Positions 8,078 through 14,483 of a stretch of 18,845 bases of DNA are shown here, in pieces. Numbering within the stretch: position 1 is the first letter of the stretch; each line of letters opens with the position of its first letter. The notes below the pieces were generated by a model, which was not told the DNA's origin, searched no databases, and saw nothing but the letters and a program-made list of their open reading frames with translations. This DNA is from an uncultured Actinomycetes bacterium (GTDB taxonomy: Bacteria; Actinomycetota; Actinomycetes; Nanopelagicales; Nanopelagicaceae). Made by a program: the position numbers and the translations under genes. Location: assembly GCA_903820565.1 (NCBI GenBank), contig CAIJHZ010000148.1:1-18845 (forward strand). The letters run 5' to 3'.

Positions 8078-8533
8078 TTATTTGTTCGAGCCGATAAAAA
8101 GTAAATGGAACTTGCCGATTTGGAACTCATCGCCTGAAACAAGCGAGTGTTCTGTAACCGAAACATTGTTGATGTAGGTGCCGTTAAGCGATCCCGCATC
8201 CTTAAGTACAAAATTTCCGCCGCTCTTTTCAATTGCTGCGTGAGTTCTAGAGACAGTAATGTCATCCAAAAAGATGGCGCATTGTCCAGAACGACCGATA
8301 TGTACGCCCTCGGCAGTAACCAAAAATCGCGAACCTTTTTGAGGTCCACGAGCAATGACGATCATCGCCTTCTCACCATTCGATCCTTGAATCTCGGCGA
8401 GAACTGCGCGATCTTCTGACGACATTAATGCCAATTGTTCCTCGAGATAGTTAGCAGGGGAATTGCTTACTTCGCGAACTCCAAGATGCAGGGTGGTAGT
8501 TAACTCATTCTGCGATTGTTCTGCAGCCATCAT
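8078..8533 (-). CDS. garA: FHA-domain protein, GarA/OdhI-like
   Basis: A 151-residue protein with a C-terminal forkhead-associated domain (about 58-147). Phosphothreonine-binding residues are in place: R81 in HIGRSG, S95-R96 and H98 in TVSRTHAAI, and N117-G118-T119 in GSLNGTYINN; the end QIGKFHLLFI matches GarA closely. In GarA and OdhI, phosphorylation of a threonine in the N-terminal ETTS motif by Ser/Thr kinases makes the protein bind itself and releases 2-oxoglutarate-metabolising enzymes. Here the N-terminus carries NELTTTLHL (T12-T14), a plausible but altered version of that motif. The gene lies between gcvH and ftsR, as in mycobacteria. Two ATG codons (8533 and 8530) follow an AGGAGG ribosome site; the first is given. 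The regulatory role is inferred from the family. Confidence 0.88.
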   Translation of the reverse strand: MMAAEQSQNELTTTLHLGVREVSNSPANYLEEQLALMSSEDRAVLAEIQGSNGEKAMIVIARGPQKGSRFLVTAEGVHIGRSGQCAIFLDDITVSRTHAAIEKSGGNFVLKDAGSLNGTYINNVSVTEHSLVSGDEFQIGKFHLLFIGSNK

Positions 8534-8588
8534 CTCTACCTCCTCACCGTCAACTTAAGGGTGACACTAGAGAGTTAGACGAATAAGG

Positions 8589-8963
8589 TCAAGCGGTAAT
8601 CTCTGCGTATTGGGCAGCTGTTAGAAGGTCAGAAGGCGCTGAAACAACCTCAATCTTGGCCAACCAGCCTCCGCCATATGCATCCGAGTTGATTGTTTCT
8701 GGTGAATTAGATAATGCGTCATTGATCGCAACAATTGTCCCAGTGACCGGTGCATAAATATCTGAAACACTCTTTGTTGATTCAACTTCGCCGCACACTT
8801 TTCCAGCGACGACTGATTCGCCAACTTTAGGAAGTTGAACATAAACAATGTCACCTAACGCGGCTTGCGCGTAATCAGTGATTCCCATAGTGAAAACTAA
8901 ATCAACAGATGAAACCCACTCGTGTTCCCTTGTATACGACAACTCATTTGGAATTGATGACAT
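8589..8963 (-). CDS. gcvH: Glycine cleavage system H-protein
   Basis: Lipoyl-carrier protein of the glycine cleavage complex, 124 aa, normal family length. The lipoyl-attachment lysine is K64 in GEVESTKSVSDIYAPVTG. Other family marks are YTREHEWV near the N-terminus, GITDYAQAALGDIVYVQLP (27-45), and GGGWLAKIEV near the C-terminus. It shuttles the aminomethyl group from P-protein (gcvP, 3306-6149) to T-protein. The open frame extends 41 codons upstream, but ATG 8963 is chosen because it begins the conserved N-terminus and is preceded by AGAGGA. With this start it overlaps the last 20 bases of the upstream phosphatidyltransferase gene, which suggests translational coupling. Confidence 0.95.
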   Translation of the reverse strand: MSSIPNELSYTREHEWVSSVDLVFTMGITDYAQAALGDIVYVQLPKVGESVVAGKVCGEVESTKSVSDIYAPVTGTIVAINDALSNSPETINSDAYGGGWLAKIEVVSAPSDLLTAAQYAEITA

Positions 8964-9519
8964 GGGTTCCTCTAATCTGCCAAAGGCCTCGGCGCGCGTA
9001 ACTAATACCAGTCGAAATGTAGAGGGCAATCCCCCAGATGGCAAAACTCCACCCCAGTACAAATGCCGCTGTTCCCAGCGAGCCATCTGATTGGGCTAAC
9101 AAAAGAAACGGAAAGGCGTACATCAAATTAAATGTCGCAGCCTTTCCTAAATATGTAACCGTGAACGGTGGGATCCCTTTCCGATTCATCACAACTGTAA
9201 TTAATCCCAGCGCAATGTCTCGACCAATGATGATCACAATCATCCACAATGGGAGTATGTCTCGGATGAGGAAGACGATAAGAATGGCCAGGATGTAAAG
9301 GCGATCGATAGCAGGATCAGCCAATTCTCCCAAGCGCGAGGTTTGATTCCAGGCTCTAGCTAATTTGCCATCGAAATAATCAGTTGCTCCCCCAATGGCT
9401 AGGACAACTATTGCCCAACCATCTGCTTCTAGATTCAAGGTCAGGTAGATGAAGAGAGGAATACCAAGGAAACGTAGAAAGGTGAGAGCGTTAGGAACGC
9501 TGATCACTGAAGCCTTCAT
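8944..9519 (-). CDS. CDP-alcohol phosphatidyltransferase, PgsA-like
   Basis: A 191-residue membrane enzyme that would transfer a phosphatidyl group from CDP-diacylglycerol to an alcohol. The full CDP-alcohol phosphotransferase motif is present: D47-xx-D50-G51-xx-A54-R55-x8-G64-xxx-D68-xxx-D72, within TDYFDGKLARAWNQ and LGELADPAIDR. Several hydrophobic helices surround it. N-terminal VPNALTFLRFLGIPLF is typical of phosphatidylglycerophosphate synthases. The position between cmk/der and gcvH/garA recalls mycobacterial pgsA2 (Rv1822), so phosphatidylglycerophosphate or a cardiolipin-type product is likely, but the acceptor alcohol cannot be read from sequence. Its ATG overlaps the stop of cmk-der as ATGA. 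The genes that separate it from gcvH in mycobacteria are absent here. Confidence 0.88.
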   Translation of the reverse strand: MKASVISVPNALTFLRFLGIPLFIYLTLNLEADGWAIVVLAIGGATDYFDGKLARAWNQTSRLGELADPAIDRLYILAILIVFLIRDILPLWMIVIIIGRDIALGLITVVMNRKGIPPFTVTYLGKAATFNLMYAFPFLLLAQSDGSLGTAAFVLGWSFAIWGIALYISTGISYARRGLWQIRGTHVINSK

Positions 9520-11477
9520 TCCTTATCGCGCTCCTTGACTCTAACCGCCACCTGAACAGGTGTACCTGGGAATTTGAACTCTTCACGTAATCGACGCTCA
9601 ATAAAGCGTCGATAGGAAGCTTCAATCCAACCGCTAGAGAACACCACAAACTTAGGAGGCGCAATACCTGCCTGAGTGGCGTAATAAACCTTTGGCTGCT
9701 TTCCGCCACGTACCGGCGGCGGAGTTGCCCCGATGAGTGCTCCCAAGAATGAATTGAGTTTTGCAGTTGGTACTCGTCGCTCCCAACTATCTAATGCTGT
9801 GCGAAGTGCTGGGGCTAAGCGGTCGCGGTGCCAGCCAGTCTTTGCCGCGATGTTAACTCGCTGCGCCCATTCAACCTGATCTAGATGTCGATCGATTTCG
9901 CGATCTAATTGATTGCGCCGATCTTCATCAACTAAATCCCATTTATTCATCACAATCACCATTGCCTTACCAGCTTCTTCAACCATGGTGATGACTCGCA
10001 AATCTTGTTCTGTGATTGGTTCTGATGCATCTAAAACAACTACGGCAACTTCGCAACGCTCTAGTGCAGTCGCAGTTCGCAAAGATGCGTAGTAATCAGT
10101 TCCTGAATCTTGATTAGCCCGCTTTTTCAAACCAGCGGTATCGATAAATCTCCATGTTGATCCACCAAATGAAAGTAAGGAGTCCACTGGATCTCGGGTT
10201 GTTCCAGCAGAATCATCAACAATTGAAAGAGATTCTCCAGCGATGGCATTGAATAAGGAAGATTTACCAACATTAGGTCGGCCGATCAAAGCAACTTTTC
10301 GATAACCATCTTGATTTTGTGCACGACCAACTTCAGGTAATACCGCGACAATATGATCTAACAAATCGCCACTTCCACGTCCGTGTAAGGCTGAAACAAA
10401 ACGTGGCTCTCCCAGACCAAGACTCCACAATCCATGTGCCTCAGCTTCTTCACGTTCTCCATCAACTTTGTTACCAATCAAAATTGTTGGCTTCTTTTCC
10501 TTGCGCAAATGCTGCACCAATGTGTCGTCTTCATCTAAGGCTCCAACTTGTGCATCGACCACGAAGGCCAAAACATCAGCCTCATGCATAGCAAGTTCTG
10601 AACCAGCACTCACTTGCACAGAAATTCCATCCGGTTTTGATTCCCAACCACCGGTATCCATGATGATGAAACGTCGTCCGCCCCATTCACATTCATACTG
10701 AACACGATCTCGTGTAACACCTGGAGTATCTTCAACAATTGCTTCTCGTCGACCCAGAAAGCGATTAATTAATGTTGATTTACCTACGTTTGGACGACCC
10801 AAGATTGCGACTATGGGCAAACCCAATAAATTACGCTTCTTTAAAAGCTCCCATATGCGCTCAATAGTTTCATCAAGATCTAAGTAGGTTGAGTCAACTT
10901 CTACTGCATCAGCCGCCATTGTTAATGGTGAAACAGTTCGAGTCGAATCAACAACATCGCGAATATCTAAAGATGTCCTGACGTCGACACTCTTATCCTC
11001 GGTTTCATTCTCACGTCGTACTGCGCGGGCATCTAAGTCTGCAGTCAAGTAAATCTTTAAACCAGCTTCAGGTGCAACGACTGTTCCGATATCGCGTCCT
11101 TCAACAACAATTCCGCGTTCGGAAGAATCAATGATGTGGTGCTGCAACTTCATGAGTTCATGTCGAATCTCAGGGATTGCGCTAATGCGAGAAACATTCT
11201 CTGTTACAGATGTGCCACGGATAGCATGTGTAATTTGCGTTTCTCCTGCATAAACATTGGGAGACTGTGGATCTGAATCAAATCTAATTGGATGATCTTT
11301 TATGGCTTGCAAAATTGAAAACGCTTCTTCACATTTGTGTTCGAGAGCAAGCCAAGTGACAGCACGATAAAGCGCACCAGTATCTAAATAATTCCAACCA
11401 GCACGAACCGCAATCGCTTTTGCTGTGCTTGATTTACCTGCGCCACTCGGGCCATCAATTGCAACGATTATGCCCAT
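9516..11477 (-). CDS. Bifunctional cytidylate kinase / ribosome-assembly GTPase Der (fusion)
   Basis: One 653-residue open frame fuses two essential enzymes. Residues 1-215 are cytidylate kinase (CMP/dCMP phosphorylation): P-loop GPSGAGKS (9-16), LDTGALYRAVT (31-41), VEGRDIGTVVAPEA (125-138) and RRENET-type lid. Residues 220-653 are Der (EngA), the double-GTPase 50S assembly factor: first G domain GRPNVGKS (227-234), DTGG (274-277), NKVD (336-339); second G domain GRPNVGKS (399-406), DTAG (446-449), NKWD (511-514); then a C-terminal KH-like domain (about 568-650) ending PVQVAVRVKERDKE. All nucleotide-binding motifs look intact and the linker is very short (KKRNLLGLP). The two genes are usually adjacent in actinobacteria, and fused versions are annotated in some. 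The start ATG 11477 lies 15 bases after tyrA. Confidence 0.96.
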   Translation of the reverse strand: MGIIVAIDGPSGAGKSSTAKAIAVRAGWNYLDTGALYRAVTWLALEHKCEEAFSILQAIKDHPIRFDSDPQSPNVYAGETQITHAIRGTSVTENVSRISAIPEIRHELMKLQHHIIDSSERGIVVEGRDIGTVVAPEAGLKIYLTADLDARAVRRENETEDKSVDVRTSLDIRDVVDSTRTVSPLTMAADAVEVDSTYLDLDETIERIWELLKKRNLLGLPIVAILGRPNVGKSTLINRFLGRREAIVEDTPGVTRDRVQYECEWGGRRFIIMDTGGWESKPDGISVQVSAGSELAMHEADVLAFVVDAQVGALDEDDTLVQHLRKEKKPTILIGNKVDGEREEAEAHGLWSLGLGEPRFVSALHGRGSGDLLDHIVAVLPEVGRAQNQDGYRKVALIGRPNVGKSSLFNAIAGESLSIVDDSAGTTRDPVDSLLSFGGSTWRFIDTAGLKKRANQDSGTDYYASLRTATALERCEVAVVVLDASEPITEQDLRVITMVEEAGKAMVIVMNKWDLVDEDRRNQLDREIDRHLDQVEWAQRVNIAAKTGWHRDRLAPALRTALDSWERRVPTAKLNSFLGALIGATPPPVRGGKQPKVYYATQAGIAPPKFVVFSSGWIEASYRRFIERRLREEFKFPGTPVQVAVRVKERDKE

Positions 11478-11492
11478 GTACTGAGCCTACTT

Positions 11493-12545
11493 CTATTTAC
11501 GGACCGGATGGACGTTCCATCCGATCGAGGTTAGGTGTGCAGATAATTTTTCAGCATCGAGTGCAGATAATGACAACGTTATTAAGGCACTTTGTTGTCC
11601 AGGTGAATGCTCAATATTTAAATCTTCGACGTTGACTTCCATTGCAGCGCATTCATTAAATATCGCACCCAGTTGGCCGGGCTTATCGTCAATAACAATC
11701 GGTAAGTAACTGTATTCACGAGCTTTACCGCCATGTTTTCCAGGAATCATGGCCTTACCTTCGCGGCCTGCAGCAATTAGCTCTGCAATCTTGGCTGGAT
11801 CATCGAGGGCTGCAATCATCTGTGTTAGATCGTTTTGTAGACTTATAAGTAATTCAGAAATCTCACTTCGATTGCTATAAATAATCTCTTTCCATAACTT
11901 CTCATCTGAACCTGCAATACGCGTTGTGTCTCGAAGACCCTGGCCTGCTAGCTCCATCCACTCTGCTGGCGTGCCAGTTAGTTGCTTAGCCACTAAAGAA
12001 GCGGCTATCTGTGGCAGATGTGAAATCTTTGCTACAGCAGCGTCATGGTCGCGGGCTGATAGCTCTATGGGTGTCGCGCCTAGGGAGCTAATCAGATCTA
12101 GAACTAGATTCTTCGACTCCGGCGCGCAGTTGGCCTCAGGCGTAAGTATCCAACTACGTCCTTGGAATAGATCGGCCCTAGCAGAGCCTGCTCCGCCAAT
12201 TTCACGCCCTGCCATCGGGTGGGTAGGCAAAAACCTTGTGGAAAGACCTGGAAATGTCTCAATCTGCAGTACAACTTCACTTTTAACGCTTCCTACATCC
12301 ATAAATGTCGACTGTGGGTTTATAGCAATCTCACTCTTAATCACCTGGGATAGAGCGGAAGTGGGCAGGGCGAAGACAACTAGCTCGGGATCGGCAACTA
12401 CTACCCCACCAGTCAGGTCCTCGGCCAATGCTTGGGCGAAGGAATCAGAGTCGACCATCTCGACCGCGATTCCTTGTTGGACTAAGCCCAAACCGATTGA
12501 GGTGCCGATCAATCCGGAGCCAACTATGCGGACTTTGCGGAGCAT
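11493..12545 (-). CDS. tyrA: Prephenate dehydrogenase with C-terminal ACT domain
   Basis: Oxidatively decarboxylates prephenate to 4-hydroxyphenylpyruvate with NAD(P)+ in tyrosine synthesis. The 350-residue protein has an N-terminal nucleotide-binding fold (VGSGLIGTSIGLGL, residues 8-21), MDVGSVKSEV (82-91), the catalytic-region motifs LPTHPMAGRE (106-114, H109) and ISHLPQIAA (174-182, H176), a helical dimerisation region, and an ACT domain (about 279-345; PIVIDDKPGQLGAIF), which in other TyrA enzymes binds aromatic amino acids for feedback control. Feedback inhibition by tyrosine is therefore plausible but inferred. ATG 12545 overlaps the aroH stop as TAATG, so the two steps from chorismate to 4-hydroxyphenylpyruvate are coupled in one message. 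Confidence 0.95.
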   Translation of the reverse strand: MLRKVRIVGSGLIGTSIGLGLVQQGIAVEMVDSDSFAQALAEDLTGGVVVADPELVVFALPTSALSQVIKSEIAINPQSTFMDVGSVKSEVVLQIETFPGLSTRFLPTHPMAGREIGGAGSARADLFQGRSWILTPEANCAPESKNLVLDLISSLGATPIELSARDHDAAVAKISHLPQIAASLVAKQLTGTPAEWMELAGQGLRDTTRIAGSDEKLWKEIIYSNRSEISELLISLQNDLTQMIAALDDPAKIAELIAAGREGKAMIPGKHGGKAREYSYLPIVIDDKPGQLGAIFNECAAMEVNVEDLNIEHSPGQQSALITLSLSALDAEKLSAHLTSIGWNVHPVRK

Positions 12546-12907
12546 TATTGGGCGATATCTCTGCGAAGTGAGGCTGCTCCGTGCAGGTAAATGTGGGAGA
12601 TTTGCTCAGGAGTTCTGCCGGTTTCAACATGGAGCATCGCTCGCACCGTTCGATTCAGGGCACCTGGGACAGATACTTCAACCGATCCGATGAGAGGAAC
12701 ATTAGCAAAACCCATCTCGCGGCATGCTGCAGCTGGGAAAGCCGCGTCTAGATCTGCCGTGCTTGTGAAAAAGACAGAGATAACATCCGAGGGTGTGAGT
12801 TCATTGGACTCTAAAATCGCAGCAATAAGTTCCTTAACACCAGCGGCAATGTCAGCTGCTGTGTTTGCCTCAACTTGAATTGCTCCACGGATAGCGCGTA
12901 ATGCCAT
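12545..12907 (-). CDS. aroH: Chorismate mutase, AroH class
   Basis: Converts chorismate to prephenate; feeds the overlapping tyrA. A 120-residue monofunctional AroH-type enzyme (trimeric in Bacillus). Active-site residues of the class are in place by alignment from memory: R7 in ALRAIRGAI, E77 in GSVEVSVPG, R89 in RTVRAML and Y107 in HIYLHGAASLRRD. The frame is open to an ATG at 12946, adding MNAKNDQERYPYL, but ATG 12907 matches the family N-terminus and has AAAGG upstream, although at a slightly long distance (12 bases from AGG). The start is therefore moderately certain. The long AT-rich spacer on its 5' side is the likely promoter for the aroH-tyrA-cmk-der series. Confidence 0.92.
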   Translation of the reverse strand: MALRAIRGAIQVEANTAADIAAGVKELIAAILESNELTPSDVISVFFTSTADLDAAFPAAACREMGFANVPLIGSVEVSVPGALNRTVRAMLHVETGRTPEQISHIYLHGAASLRRDIAQ

Positions 12908-12962
12908 GAGATAAGGGTACCTTTCTTGGTCATTTTTAGCGTTCATTTAAGAACTCTTTAGT

Positions 12963-13129
12963 CGATAAAACTATTTAACTATCAAACATTTTTACTACAT
13001 TTCATCTGCTTATGCATTCTCCTCGATCAGGCTTTATCGGAACCTGATTATCGACTTATCGTCACCAAAGACCCTTTCTGAGCAACAGATTTATCGATAA
13101 ATTGCTATTGCGTTTTGTTATATCGATAA
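12963..13129. repeat. Cluster of seven TTATCG/CGATAA words
   Basis: TTATCG occurs on the plus strand at 13034-13039, 13048-13053, 13056-13061 and 13091-13096; its complement CGATAA occurs at 12963-12968, 13095-13100 and 13124-13129. Seven occurrences in 167 bases greatly exceed the roughly 0.1 expected for a given hexamer on both strands in equal-base DNA, although AT-richness raises that figure. The last sites merge into palindromes. This pattern suggests repeated half-sites for a DNA-binding protein; which protein is unknown. Confidence 0.6.
13089..13102. repeat. Perfect 14-bp palindrome in the aroH upstream spacer
   Basis: ATTTATCGATAAAT is a perfect dyad with its centre between 13095 and 13096. 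It is flanked by a further short inverted pair, AGCAA (13081-13085) and TTGCT (13102-13106). The symmetry is that of an operator for a homodimeric regulator. Confidence 0.6.
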
Positions 13130-13134
13130 AACAA
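13115..13134. repeat. Second inverted repeat in the aroH upstream spacer
   Basis: TTGTTATAT (13115-13123), CG, ATAAAACAA (13126-13134) form a 20-base inverted repeat with eight of nine positions paired. The core TATCGATA is shared with the 13089-13102 palindrome, and the two centres are 29 bases apart, close to three helical turns, so two bound dimers could lie on nearly the same face. Confidence 0.5.
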
Positions 13135-13175
13135 TAAACAGTTATTTGTCGTATTATCTATTTATAGTAAAACAG

Positions 13176-13889
13176 TTAAATATCTAAAGCCTTTCGTAGA
13201 TTCATCAACTCTCCGTCATTGAGGTCTCGCCATCGCCCTTCAGGAGTATCCCCTAAAGAGATCGGACCAAACTTGGTTCGGATCAATCGAAGGACATCTA
13301 CCCCAACGGCCTCCATAAGACGACGAATAATGTGATATCGCCCCTCATGGATTGAGACCTCAATCCACCTTGGTGAAAGCTGTTTGAAAGTCAAAACACG
13401 ACCCATTCCATCTTCGAGCTCAACACCCTTTAAGAGAACCTTGTCGACCCCAGTAGGAAGAATCCCGTCGAATTCGATGATGTACGTCTTTTCGAGTCCA
13501 AAGGATGGATGCGTGGCGCGAAAGGTCAAGTCCCCATCATTTGTGAGCAAAATTAGGCCCTCCGAGTCTTTATCCAAGCGGCCCACATGGAATAACCGCT
13601 CCTTGCGCAGATCGATGAAGTCATCCAGGGATGGTCGACCTTCTGGGTCAAACATCGTAGACAAAACACCTTTAGGTTTATGGAGTGCAAGGTAAGACTT
13701 AGTCAATGTTCGCTTGATTGTCTCACCATCAACCATTACTTGATCAGTTTCAGGGTCGAACTTACTACCCATCTCTCGAACAACGATTCCATTGACGGCT
13801 ACACGGCCATCTTCGATTAATTCATCGGCTCCGCGACGGCTAGTAATACCGGCATCTGCGATTATCTTGTTAAGCCTCATTTGGGCCAT
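13176..13889 (-). CDS. rluB: 23S/16S rRNA pseudouridine synthase, RluB/RsuA family
   Basis: A 237-residue enzyme that isomerises a uridine in rRNA to pseudouridine. It has an N-terminal S4 RNA-binding domain (residues 4-55: RLNKIIADAGITSRRGADELIEDGRVAVNG) and a catalytic domain with the family motif GRLDKDSEGLILLTNDGD (103-120), catalytic aspartate D106. C-terminal RRLMEAVGVDVLRLIRTKFGPISLGD matches RluB/RsuA/RluE/RluF enzymes. RluB is chosen from the scpA-scpB-rluB gene order shared by many Gram-positive bacteria and actinobacteria; the exact target base is not certain. ATG 13889 has a strong GGGAGGA ribosome site six bases upstream, but that site lies in a stable hairpin (13896-13914). Confidence 0.92.
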   Translation of the reverse strand: MAQMRLNKIIADAGITSRRGADELIEDGRVAVNGIVVREMGSKFDPETDQVMVDGETIKRTLTKSYLALHKPKGVLSTMFDPEGRPSLDDFIDLRKERLFHVGRLDKDSEGLILLTNDGDLTFRATHPSFGLEKTYIIEFDGILPTGVDKVLLKGVELEDGMGRVLTFKQLSPRWIEVSIHEGRYHIIRRLMEAVGVDVLRLIRTKFGPISLGDTPEGRWRDLNDGELMNLRKALDI

Positions 13890-13895
13890 GGCTAT

Positions 13896-13914
13896 CCTCC
13901 CGACAGTCAGGAGG
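13896..13914 (-). promoter_or_regulatory. Hairpin enclosing the rluB ribosome binding site
   Basis: In the transcribed minus strand, CCTCCTGA pairs with TCGGGAGG around a CTG loop: eight pairs including one G-U. The 3' arm contains GGGAGG, the ribosome binding site six bases before the rluB ATG. The hairpin fills much of the 42-base gap after scpB. It could limit free initiation on rluB. No U-run follows, so it is not a typical terminator. Confidence 0.55.
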
Positions 13915-13931
13915 TAAGGGTAGCGGAAAGG

Positions 13932-14483
13932 TCAGTCAGTAAGCGAATCGAGAATCTCGTCCAGGCCATCTAGGTCGGGCAGATATGGAGCCAATGCAGG
14001 GAGATCTTCAAGTGAGTTCAAACCAAGGCGCTCCAGGAAGTAACTTGTGGTCTTATACAAGATCGCACCCGTTTCATGCTCTACCCCAGATTCCTCAACC
14101 AAGCCGCGAGTGATAAGAGTCTTCATAACAGCCTCAACATTCACACCTCTGATTGCAGATACTCGAGCTCGTGAAACGGGTTGGCGATAGGCAATCACTG
14201 ACAAGGTTTCAAGCGCCGCCTGGGTTAATCGCGACTGCTGGCCATCCAAAACAAACTTCTCTACAACTGACGAATAGTTTGGGTGGCTATAAAAGCGCCA
14301 TCCCCCATTGATCTTGCGCAGGGAAAATCCACGCTCCTCGTAACTCCCCTCCAGAGTGGCCAGCGCGGTTTCGATCTCTTCGACGGGACGCTCCAGTACC
14401 TGCGCCAAGATAATCTCGGTCACCGGTTCATCAACCACCATGAGGATCGCTTCTATCGAACGTTCAACTTCTACATTAGACAT
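13932..14483 (-). CDS. scpB: Segregation and condensation protein B
   Basis: Winged-helix kleisin-interacting (kite) subunit of the SMC-ScpAB condensin, which binds ScpA and helps compact and segregate chromosomes. About 183 residues. Visible segments are SIEAILMVVDEPVTEIILAQVLER, GFSLRKINGGWRFYSHPNYSSVVEKFV, LTQAALETLSVIAYRQPVSRARVSAIRGVNVEAVMKTLITRGLVEESG and a C-terminal YKTTSYFLERLGLNSLEDLP, all characteristic. The frame runs up to an ATG at 14507 preceded by AGAGATGG; ATG 14483 is preferred because it begins the conserved MSNVEVERSIEAILMV and overlaps the scpA stop by eight bases. The C-terminus is acidic. The smc gene is not in the window. Confidence 0.93.
   Translation of the reverse strand: MSNVEVERSIEAILMVVDEPVTEIILAQVLERPVEEIETALATLEGSYEERGFSLRKINGGWRFYSHPNYSSVVEKFVLDGQQSRLTQAALETLSVIAYRQPVSRARVSAIRGVNVEAVMKTLITRGLVEESGVEHETGAILYKTTSYFLERLGLNSLEDLPALAPYLPDLDGLDEILDSLTD

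Larger units (their letters stand above)
12908..13175 (-). promoter_or_regulatory. AT-rich spacer upstream of aroH with repeated TTATCG motifs
   Basis: The largest non-coding stretch of the window, between the end of the RluB-type gene and aroH. It is visibly more AT-rich than its neighbours and contains a cluster of TTATCG/CGATAA words and two inverted repeats, listed separately. A stem with arms ATCAGG (13026-13031) and CCTGAT (13043-13048) and an 11-base loop also lies inside it. I see no tRNA, convincing gene or classical terminator. A minus-strand promoter and operator region for aroH-tyrA is the simplest reading. Confidence 0.55.

Noticed and set aside
8964..9086. N-terminal extension of gcvH to 9086
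   Set aside because: The extra 41 codons overlap the phosphatidyltransferase gene and do not resemble any H-protein; the family N-terminus starts at 8963 with its own ribosome site.
11926..12693. 255-codon open frame on the plus strand across tyrA and aroH
   Set aside because: It is wholly antisense to two clearly conserved genes, has no recognisable domain, and its composition (Arg, Ser, Pro, Thr-rich) is that of a shadow frame.
12950..13025. Short minus-strand frame (MHKQMKCSKNV) after GAGGAG upstream of aroH as an attenuation leader peptide
   Set aside because: The ribosome-site-like sequence is only one base from the ATG, the peptide has no Tyr, Phe or Trp, and no terminator/antiterminator pair follows.
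13034..13129. TTATCG words as DnaA boxes and a second origin
   Set aside because: DnaA boxes are TTATCCACA-like; none of the sites here has the CCACA half, and the region sits near the proposed terminus.
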